DNA of 10,681 bases. Origin: PALSA-1440 sp050011195. Lineage in GTDB: Bacteria; Verrucomicrobiota; Verrucomicrobiia; Limisphaerales; UBA8199. The stretch is taken from the NCBI GenBank assembly GCA_050011195.1, contig JBEKJO010000193.1, positions 1 to 10,681 on the forward strand, given 5' to 3'. The translations under genes were made by a program, and so were the position numbers. How positions within the stretch are numbered: position 1 is the stretch's first letter; the number at the start of each line of letters is the position of its first letter. The notes beneath the pieces were generated by a model. It worked only from the letters and a program-made list of their open reading frames with translations, searched no databases and was not told the DNA's origin. Positions 5,682-10,681 of the stretch are shown piece after piece.

Positions 5682-6725
5682 ATGGCTGGATTCCTGGACC
5701 AAATCGAACCGTTGAAACAGGCCGCCCTCGCGGAGTTGCGCGCCGCGCCGGACCTGGCGGCGCTCGAACAGGCGCGGGTCAACTGTCTGGGATCACACGG
5801 CAAATTCACGGCCCTGATGAAGCAACTCGGCGCGTTGTCCAAAGAGGAGAAACCGGCTGCGGGCAAGGCCATCAACCACGCCAAGGTCGCGCTCGAAACC
5901 GCCCTCGCCCAGCGCCGCGCCGAACTTGAACTGAACGCCGCCCTGCCCCGGGAACCAACGGATTTCACCCTGCCCGGACGCCGTCGTGTCGTCGGCAAGC
6001 TCCATCCGCTGACACAGGTGACTGAGGATATCGTCCGCAGTTTCCGCAAGATCGGGTTCGTGGTCGCCGACGGGCCCGAGGTCGAGGACGAGTATCACTG
6101 CTTCGACGCCCTGAACACGCCCTCCGACCATCCGGCGCGGGACACACAGGACACGTTCTATCTGGAGAAGGCAGAAGGCAGAAGGCAGAAGGCAGAAGCC
6201 GGCTCCCCGCCCTCGACTCTTCTCCGCACCCACACTTCTCCCGTCCAAATCCGGGTGATGGAAAAGCAGCCGCCGCCGGTGCGCATCATCGTGCCGGGCC
6301 GTTGCTATCGCCGCGACAACGCCGATGCCACCCACAACCCAACGTTCCACCAGGTCGAAGGACTTTATGTGGACCGCAACGTCACGGTCGGCGACCTCAA
6401 GGGCACGGTGGAGTTTGTCTTCAAGGAACTGATGGGTTCGGAAACGCGCATCCGCTTCCGCCCACACTACTTCAGCTACACCGAACCGAGCTTCGAGATT
6501 GATTTCAGCAGCGCGCTGACGCGCAAGATGGACAAGGAATGGCTCGAGATCGCCGGCTGCGGCATGGTTCACCCCCAGGTCTTCGAGAATGTCGGCTATG
6601 ACCCGGAAATCTGGACCGGCTGGGCCTTCGGCTTCGGCATCGAACGCATCGCCATGATTCGCTACGGGATCAACGATATCCGCCTCTTCTACGAGAACGA
6701 CGTGCGGTTCCTGAAGCAGTTTTGA
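5682..6725 (+). CDS. pheS: Phenylalanyl-tRNA synthetase alpha subunit
   Basis: PheS is the catalytic subunit of the alpha2-beta2 enzyme that charges tRNA-Phe. The 347-residue product has an N-terminal coiled-coil tRNA-binding arm (about 1-90) and the class II catalytic core: motif 1 near HPL (108-110), motif 2 as GRCYRRDN to FHQVEG (206-227), and motif 3 as GFGIERIAM (317-325). It ends in the usual NDVRFLKQF. Between DTFYL and LLRTHTS, where the E. coli protein has only a few residues, there are about 14 extra residues (roughly 162-179). They are encoded by a 7-nt tandem array. The frame is uninterrupted and all catalytic motifs are present, so the enzyme is probably active. No clear Shine-Dalgarno precedes the ATG. 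Its normal partner pheT is not adjacent: a toxin-antitoxin pair lies between them. Confidence 0.96.
   Translation: MAGFLDQIEPLKQAALAELRAAPDLAALEQARVNCLGSHGKFTALMKQLGALSKEEKPAAGKAINHAKVALETALAQRRAELELNAALPREPTDFTLPGRRRVVGKLHPLTQVTEDIVRSFRKIGFVVADGPEVEDEYHCFDALNTPSDHPARDTQDTFYLEKAEGRRQKAEAGSPPSTLLRTHTSPVQIRVMEKQPPPVRIIVPGRCYRRDNADATHNPTFHQVEGLYVDRNVTVGDLKGTVEFVFKELMGSETRIRFRPHYFSYTEPSFEIDFSSALTRKMDKEWLEIAGCGMVHPQVFENVGYDPEIWTGWAFGFGIERIAMIRYGINDIRLFYENDVRFLKQF
6166..6200 (+). repeat. Heptanucleotide array AGAAGGC inside pheS
   Basis: Four exact copies of AGAAGGC (6166-6193) and a fifth with one change (AGAAGCC, 6194-6200) lie inside the coding frame. They encode roughly EKAEGRRQKAEA. The position corresponds to a loop between two core strands of the catalytic domain. 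Confidence 0.95.
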
Positions 6726-6773
6726 CGTTTGTCCCGGTTCCCATGACGTCTGAGGCGATCTGATAAGAGGCAT

Positions 6774-6809
6774 CCAAAGGAGCCGCCAAAGGGGCCGCCA
6801 AAGGGGTTG
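6774..6809 (+). repeat. Three 12-bp direct repeats upstream of the toxin-antitoxin pair
   Basis: The units are CCAAAGGAGCCG (6774-6785), CCAAAGGGGCCG (6786-6797) and CCAAAGGGGTTG (6798-6809), differing by one to three bases. They end 32 bases before the antitoxin ATG and touch a candidate -35 box, so they could be operator sites for the antitoxin. This is inferred from position only. Confidence 0.7.
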
Positions 6810-6835
6810 ATAAGCCTCACGCGAATGGTTACGTT
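6807..6835 (+). promoter_or_regulatory. Weak promoter candidate for the toxin-antitoxin pair
   Basis: TTGATA (6807-6812) is followed after 17 bases by TACGTT (6830-6835), a poor -10. If used, transcription would begin at or next to the antitoxin ATG (6842), giving a leaderless message. That would fit the absence of a Shine-Dalgarno. Tentative. Confidence 0.3.
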
Positions 6836-6841
6836 CCAGAC

Positions 6842-7102
6842 ATGACTGCGACCTTGAGAGAGAGTCAAGCGGACTTGGGACGACTGGTTGAACTAGCCAG
6901 CCGTGGCGAAGACGTGGTGATCACAGTAGATGGGAAACCAAAGGCCAAACTGACATCCGCCGGAGCCCCGTCCGCCGCCACGTCGCCGGACATGGCTGCC
7001 TGGCTGAAAGATCTCGAAGAACTCCGCCGGAGGTACCACACCGGCAAGACGGGTCCAACGGTCGAACAGATTCTGGAGGAGGACCGCGCTGAACGCCTCT
7101 GA
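6842..7102 (+). CDS. Phd/YefM-family antitoxin
   Basis: The 86-residue protein has the Phd/YefM fold pattern: TLRESQADLGRLVELASRGE (N-terminal DNA-binding helix region, about 4-23), then DVVITVDGKPKAKLT (24-38), which is the strand with the conserved G-K-P. After a flexible linker, the C-terminal segment TVEQILEEDRAERL (73-86) resembles the toxin-binding tails of antitoxins paired with PIN toxins. It would neutralise the next gene's product and repress its own promoter. The stop is two bases before the toxin ATG, a typical toxin-antitoxin arrangement. The unusual point is its location between pheS and pheT. Confidence 0.88.
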   Translation: MTATLRESQADLGRLVELASRGEDVVITVDGKPKAKLTSAGAPSAATSPDMAAWLKDLEELRRRYHTGKTGPTVEQILEEDRAERL

Positions 7103-7104
7103 AC

Positions 7105-7539
7105 ATGCAATACTGGGATACTTCGACGCTGGCTAAACTCTATGTCAGCGAGCCGGATTCAGCGCAGTTCGCAGCATATTTGGCGGCCACAGGACCGATT
7201 ACAACCTCCGAGTTGGCCCGGTGGGAGTTGTTTCGCGTGCTGGCTCGCAAAGAGGCCGGAGGTTTGCTTCCGACCGGAGCCGCTGAGGTCGTCTTTGGCA
7301 GGTTTCTGGCGGACGTAGCTGCCGGCAAGGTGGGGCTGGCCCCTCTGGACTCGGTTCTGGAAGCCAGATTCCAGCAACTCGTGCTGCGACTCCACCGTCT
7401 CAATCCCCCGCTGGTGGTACGAACTCTGGACGGCATTCATATCGCGACCGCTGATTTGCGCGGCGCAGACGCGCTCGTCGCCACCGACACGAGTATGCGC
7501 AAATGTGCCGCGGCAATCGGTCTGAAGCTTTACCCGTAA
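7105..7539 (+). CDS. vapC: PIN-domain ribonuclease toxin (VapC family)
   Basis: The 144-residue protein has PIN-domain length. The metal-binding acidic residues appear at the expected places: D5 in YWDTSTLAKLY, E41 in ELARWELFRVL, D109 in LDGIHIATA and D128 in ATDTSM. PIN toxins of this type cut specific RNAs, often tRNAs or rRNA. The target here is unknown. All four positions are present, so the toxin looks intact. Its stop codon overlaps the ribosome-binding site of pheT, so transcription and perhaps translation run on into pheT. Confidence 0.9.
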   Translation: MQYWDTSTLAKLYVSEPDSAQFAAYLAATGPITTSELARWELFRVLARKEAGGLLPTGAAEVVFGRFLADVAAGKVGLAPLDSVLEARFQQLVLRLHRLNPPLVVRTLDGIHIATADLRGADALVATDTSMRKCAAAIGLKLYP

Positions 7540-7543
7540 AGGA
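7538..7543 (+). promoter_or_regulatory. Ribosome-binding site of pheT overlapping the toxin stop codon
   Basis: AAAGGA (7538-7543) overlaps the last two bases of the toxin's TAA and lies about 11 bases upstream of the pheT ATG. The overlap suggests translational coupling of pheT to the toxin gene. Confidence 0.55.
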
Positions 7544-7554
7544 AACCCGTTCGT

Positions 7555-10239
7555 ATGAAAGTCACATTTAACTGGCTCAAACAATACGTCGAGTTCGATT
7601 GGCCGCCGGAAGAACTGTCCGAGCGGCTGACCATGATCGGCATTGAAGTGGAAGGCGTCGAAAAGCTCGGCGGTGAATTCGACGGGGTCGTCGTCGCGCA
7701 GGTCGTCACCAAGGATAAACACCCGAACGCCGACAAGCTCACCGTCTGCCGCGTCAATGATGGCCAGGGTGAGCGCCAAATCGTCTGCGGGGCGCAGAAT
7801 TTCAAGGCTGGCGACAAGGTGCCGCTCATTTTCCCGGGCTACAGCCTGCCCGCCAAACCCGGCGAGCCGCCTTTCACGATCAAGGTCGGCAAAATCCGCG
7901 GCGTCGAATCGCACGGCATGATGTGTTCCCCGCAGGAACTCGGCCTGGGGGACCTGGTCGAAGGGCTGCTCATCCTTCGCGCAGACGCCAAAGTCGGCCA
8001 GCCTTTCGCCGAATACCTTGGCCGGACAGGCAGCGACGTGGTCTATGACCTGGAAATCACGCCCAACCGGCCCGACCTGAACAGCGTCATCGGCATTGCG
8101 CGAGAGATCAGCGCCGTCACCGGCAATCCGCTGAAGCCGGTAGGGACGCGTTCTACCGTGTCACCGGCCATGAACCTTTCAGAACGTGCCCCTCTCCCTG
8201 CCCTCTCCCCGCGAGGCGGGGAGAGGGTGGCCGAAGGCCGGGAGAGGGGAGGTTCAGGGGCAGAGGAGACCGTCAGAGCGGAAGATTTAGTGGCGGTGCG
8301 GATCGAAGACGCGGAACTGTGCCCGCGTTACACGGCCCGCGTTGTGCGAGGCGTCAAGATCGCCCCCAGCCCGGATTGGCTGAAAAGCACCCTGGAAAAG
8401 GTGGGCATCCGCAGCATCAACAACGTGGTGGATGTGACCAATTACGTCATGCTCGAAGTGGGCCAGCCCCTTCACGCCTTTGATTATCATCTGCTCCAAA
8501 GCAGCGCAGGCGTCTCGCCCGCTGAAAATCACGCATCACGCATCACGCATCACGCATCACGCATCACGCCCCCCGCCCCCCGCCCCACTATCGTCATCCG
8601 CCGCGCCGCTGAAGGCGAGAAGTTCATGACGCTGGACGGCCAGGAACGGACCCTGAACAGCCAGATGCTCCTCATCGCCGACGAAACCAAAGCTGTGGCC
8701 CTGGCCGGCGTCATGGGCGGCCAGAACAGCGAGATCAATCTCAACACGGTGGACGTGCTGATCGAGAGCGCCTGTTTCAAACCGCAGAATATCCGGGCCA
8801 CTTCCAGGAAGCTCGACCTGCGCACCGAGTCCTCGTACCGCTTCGAGCGGGGCGCCGACATCGGGATTTGCGATTGGGCCAGCCGGCGCGCGGCCCAACT
8901 GATTCTGGAGACGGCGGGCGGCACTCTGGCCCAAGGGGTCGTGGATGCCTATCCGAAGACTTTTGAGCCGCAGCAAATTGCCTTGCGCCACACGCAGACC
9001 GACGCCGTGCTCGGCCTCGCCGTTCCGATGGAACAGCAGATTGAGTGCTTGCAGCGGCTTGGTCTGGAAGTTGTCACGGCTCCAGACATTGCTCCCTCCA
9101 CCGGTGTGCGCACTCCCCACACGACCGTTTTTCGCATCCCTTCCTTCCGGGTGGACCTGGAGCGTGAAATTGATCTCATCGAGGAAGTCGCGCGGCTTTA
9201 CGGCGTGGACAAGATCCCCGCCACTGCCCCGCGCGGGGCCGTCGGCTCCAACCCCTACGACGCGGTGCACGATCAACTGGCCGAGGCCCGCCGCATTCTG
9301 ACGGGCTTGGGGCTGTTTGAGGCGCAAGGGCAGACGTTGATTTCGGACGCGGCGGGCAAGCTGATGGCCAGCGACGCCCTGGCCCCCCTCTCCAATCCGC
9401 TCAGCAGCGACATGAACGTGCTGCGCCCGAGTTTGCTGCCCGGCCTGCTGGACGTCCTGCGCCACAATCTCAGCCGTAAGACATACGACGTGGCCCTCTT
9501 CGAGGTCGGTCGCGTCTTCACCGTAGCGCAGGCGTCCCCGCCTGCGGGTTCGCCGGGCGTCCCGCCCGGCGGCGTTCGCAATTCAACCCCCGCCACCCGC
9601 GAGGAGCGCCGCATCGCCATCGCTTTGACCGGCCAGCGCAACCCGCTGTTTTGGAGCGGGAATGACCGTGACGCGAAGTTCGACATCTACGACTTGAAGG
9701 GTCTACTCGAGGAATTCTTTGAGCAGTTCGGCCTGCGCGGGCTGACTTACACCCGCCGGCCGGACAGCACCGCTCTCTTAGCGGAATCCGCCACTATTCA
9801 CCTTGGCAGATTCCAGCTTGGCGAATTCGGCCAATTGCTGCCGCCGCTGGCCCGGCAATACGATTTGCGCGACGCCGTGCTGTTGGCCGAGTTGAATCTC
9901 GATCTGCTCCTGGCGCGCCGGAACACCACGAAATCATTCCGGCCACTGCCGGCCTTCCCGGCGGTCCGCCGCGACGTGGCGATGATCCTGCCCGAGGCAA
10001 CCACGCACGAAGCCGTCCTCCAGGCGGTCAAGCAGGCCAAACCGGCGAACCTCGAGACCGCCGAACTCTTCGACGTGTTTCGTGGCAAGAATGTTCCCCC
10101 GGGGCAGAAGAGCGTGGCTTACGCCTTCACCTACCGCCACGCGGAGCGGACGCTAACCGACGCCGAAGTCAACGCGGCGCATGAAAAGCTGGTGGCGCAA
10201 TTGAAGCAGCGCTTGCAGGCGGTTGTGCGGGAGGCATAA
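7555..10239 (+). CDS. pheT: Phenylalanyl-tRNA synthetase beta subunit with in-frame repeat insertions
   Basis: PheT is the beta subunit of the tetrameric enzyme. It binds tRNA and edits mischarged Tyr-tRNA-Phe. Domains in order: an EMAP-II-like tRNA-binding domain (about 40-150, with HPNADKL), the B3/B4 editing domain (about 250-450, with SINNVVDVTNYVMLEVGQPLHAFD split in two parts and TESSYRFERG), B5 (about 470-550), the catalytic-like core, and the C-terminal FDX-ACB anticodon-binding domain (about 800-894). At 894 residues it is about 100 longer than the E. coli protein. Most of the excess is in three segments made of non-protein-like repeat DNA: about 206-234, 316-345 and 657-673. All three fall in linkers or loops by comparison with the E. 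coli sequence, and the frame never breaks. It is probably functional. The gene follows the PIN toxin by 15 bases, with AAAGGA as ribosome-binding site. Confidence 0.96.
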   Translation: MKVTFNWLKQYVEFDWPPEELSERLTMIGIEVEGVEKLGGEFDGVVVAQVVTKDKHPNADKLTVCRVNDGQGERQIVCGAQNFKAGDKVPLIFPGYSLPAKPGEPPFTIKVGKIRGVESHGMMCSPQELGLGDLVEGLLILRADAKVGQPFAEYLGRTGSDVVYDLEITPNRPDLNSVIGIAREISAVTGNPLKPVGTRSTVSPAMNLSERAPLPALSPRGGERVAEGRERGGSGAEETVRAEDLVAVRIEDAELCPRYTARVVRGVKIAPSPDWLKSTLEKVGIRSINNVVDVTNYVMLEVGQPLHAFDYHLLQSSAGVSPAENHASRITHHASRITPPAPRPTIVIRRAAEGEKFMTLDGQERTLNSQMLLIADETKAVALAGVMGGQNSEINLNTVDVLIESACFKPQNIRATSRKLDLRTESSYRFERGADIGICDWASRRAAQLILETAGGTLAQGVVDAYPKTFEPQQIALRHTQTDAVLGLAVPMEQQIECLQRLGLEVVTAPDIAPSTGVRTPHTTVFRIPSFRVDLEREIDLIEEVARLYGVDKIPATAPRGAVGSNPYDAVHDQLAEARRILTGLGLFEAQGQTLISDAAGKLMASDALAPLSNPLSSDMNVLRPSLLPGLLDVLRHNLSRKTYDVALFEVGRVFTVAQASPPAGSPGVPPGGVRNSTPATREERRIAIALTGQRNPLFWSGNDRDAKFDIYDLKGLLEEFFEQFGLRGLTYTRRPDSTALLAESATIHLGRFQLGEFGQLLPPLARQYDLRDAVLLAELNLDLLLARRNTTKSFRPLPAFPAVRRDVAMILPEATTHEAVLQAVKQAKPANLETAELFDVFRGKNVPPGQKSVAYAFTYRHAERTLTDAEVNAAHEKLVAQLKQRLQAVVREA
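8171..8256 (+). repeat. Cloverleaf-like palindromic element inside pheT
   Basis: Four nested stems can be read: TGAACCT/AGGTTCA (8171-8177, 8250-8256), CCCCTCTCCC/GGGAGAGGGG (8189-8198, 8240-8249), a perfect 12-bp hairpin CCCTCTCCCCGC with its complement (8201-8212, 8216-8227, loop GAG), and GGCC-GAA-GGCC (8229-8239). An 11-base unpaired stretch follows the first left arm. The element encodes about residues 206-234 of PheT, in the linker before the B3/B4 domain. It resembles dispersed intergenic palindromes, not coding sequence. Confidence 0.92.
8501..8524 (+). repeat. Short imperfect palindrome inside pheT
   Basis: This stretch begins GCAGCGCAGGCGTC and ends CGCCCGCTG, which can pair imperfectly. 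It shares the exact 12-mer AGCGCAGGCGTC (8503-8514) with the element at 9523-9571, read there in another frame. Directly after it the heptamer array begins. It encodes SSAGVSPA. Confidence 0.7.
8528..8588 (+). repeat. Heptanucleotide array ATCACGC inside pheT
   Basis: Six exact copies of ATCACGC (8528-8569, 42 bases) are followed by two GCCCCCC units and one GCCCCAC (8568-8588). A G recurs every seven bases from 8533 to 8582, so the C-rich part keeps the same register. The six copies encode 14 residues with a 7-residue period (HASRITH). The array lies in a loop of the editing domain, after the HAFD motif. Confidence 0.95.
9523..9571 (+). repeat. Double-hairpin element inside pheT
   Basis: Two perfect hairpins lie side by side: CGCAGGCG/CGCCTGCG (9527-9534, 9539-9546, loop TCCC), and a 9-bp stem CGCCGGGCG with its complement (9551-9559, 9563-9571, loop TCC). 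It encodes about residues 657-673, a Pro/Gly/Ala-rich stretch absent from E. coli PheT, between the strands FEVGRVF and RRIAIALTG. Confidence 0.9.
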
Positions 10240-10288
10240 GTGCCCGCGTTTCGTTGGTCCGTATCCGTCCTTCCGCCGCCCCCCTTAT

Positions 10289-10681
10289 TTAGGTGCGGAG
10301 TTCGGGCAGGGTGCGCACTAACTTGAGGGTCTCCAGGCTGACGGTAATGACCTGCCCGATCAGGCGGACGATGTACTGCTCGTCATCCATCCGGTTCGGG
10401 TCGCTGCTGATCTTGCCCTTTTCATCGCGCGTGACGCGGTACTGATCAATGACCCATTCGAGAGCGCTGCGGTTGCCGAGGCGGTAACCGTAGGTCTCGG
10501 GGGGAATGCCGTTCAGGGTCAGGAAATCGTTGTAGAAGAGTGACGCCTTGTCCTTGCTCAGCTTCATCGCCTTCACGCGCCAGTCCAGTTTGACCTCTTT
10601 GTTTTCCTGCCGCTGAAGCGGGAACTCTTTGGCGGATTCGTAATTCACATGCAGCTCGGCGAGCTTCTTGCCGGCGGCTGC
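10289..10681 (-). CDS. C-terminal part of a type ISP restriction-modification enzyme (partial)
   Basis: The visible 130 residues are the 3' end of a larger gene. The frame stays open to the window edge, where it reads AAAGKKLAELHVNYES. The segment then carries NGIPPETYGYRLGNRSALEW, VIDQY, SSDPNRMDDEQYIVRLIGQV and ITVSLETLKLV. This pattern is recalled from the C-terminal target-recognition end of type ISP (LlaGI/LlaBIII-like) single-chain restriction-modification enzymes, which join nuclease, helicase and adenine methyltransferase parts. Only the recognition end is seen, so activity cannot be judged. The GTG at 10648 is an internal Val codon. The gene converges on pheT with a 49-bp spacer in which no clear terminator is seen. 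It could also belong to a related helicase-methyltransferase family. Confidence 0.78.
   Translation of the reverse strand, partial: AAAGKKLAELHVNYESAKEFPLQRQENKEVKLDWRVKAMKLSKDKASLFYNDFLTLNGIPPETYGYRLGNRSALEWVIDQYRVTRDEKGKISSDPNRMDDEQYIVRLIGQVITVSLETLKLVRTLPELRT

Noticed and set aside
8528..8588. Heptamer arrays as CRISPR-like repeats
   Set aside because: Units are 7 bases, directly adjacent, without spacers and inside a coding frame.
7555..10239. PheT as a decayed pseudogene because of its odd segments
   Set aside because: The frame is open for 894 codons, all domains are present in order and the odd segments lie only in loops or linkers.
10289..10648. A free-standing 119-residue protein starting at 10648
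   Set aside because: The supposed start is a GTG inside an open frame that continues with family-like sequence to the window edge.

Overview
The window looks like chromosomal DNA from a GC-rich member of the Verrucomicrobiota, probably near the Pedosphaera/Limisphaera group. This is inferred, not proven. The grounds are the bL20 N-terminus, a pseudopilin domain with an H-X9-DG motif and the AMLLPALARAKAKAQ helix, several GYF_2-domain membrane proteins, and many GC-rich palindromic and heptanucleotide repeats.

Layout: positions 108-2129 (minus strand) hold three genes whose products share an N-terminal GYF_2 domain but carry different membrane parts: DUF4190, TM2, and DUF4190 fused to a pseudopilin-like domain. 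Upstream of them on the same strand is trpD (2307-3368), separated by a 27-bp perfect inverted repeat. Divergent from trpD is an M16 zinc peptidase (3579-4838). Then follows a plus-strand translation block: a near-consensus promoter, rpmI (bL35), rplT (bL20), a rho-independent terminator, pheS, a Phd/PIN toxin-antitoxin pair, and pheT. At the right edge, on the minus strand, is the C-terminal end of a gene resembling type ISP restriction-modification enzymes. It runs out of the window.

The most unusual part is the pheS-pheT region. The two subunits of phenylalanyl-tRNA synthetase are separated by a toxin-antitoxin module, and both contain in-frame DNA repeats of intergenic type. PheS carries a 7-nt tandem array. 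PheT carries a cloverleaf-like palindromic element, a short palindrome followed by a second 7-nt array, and a double-hairpin element. All lie where loops or linkers are expected, and both reading frames stay open. A third, different 7-nt repeat fills the rpmI-rplT spacer where the rplT ribosome-binding site would be. Two of the PheT insertions share an exact 12-mer read in different frames, which suggests the elements spread as DNA and were tolerated as peptide.

The housekeeping genes (trpD, rpmI, rplT, pheS, pheT) are clear. The GYF_2 proteins, repeats, toxin-antitoxin pair and restriction-modification fragment are the accessory component.
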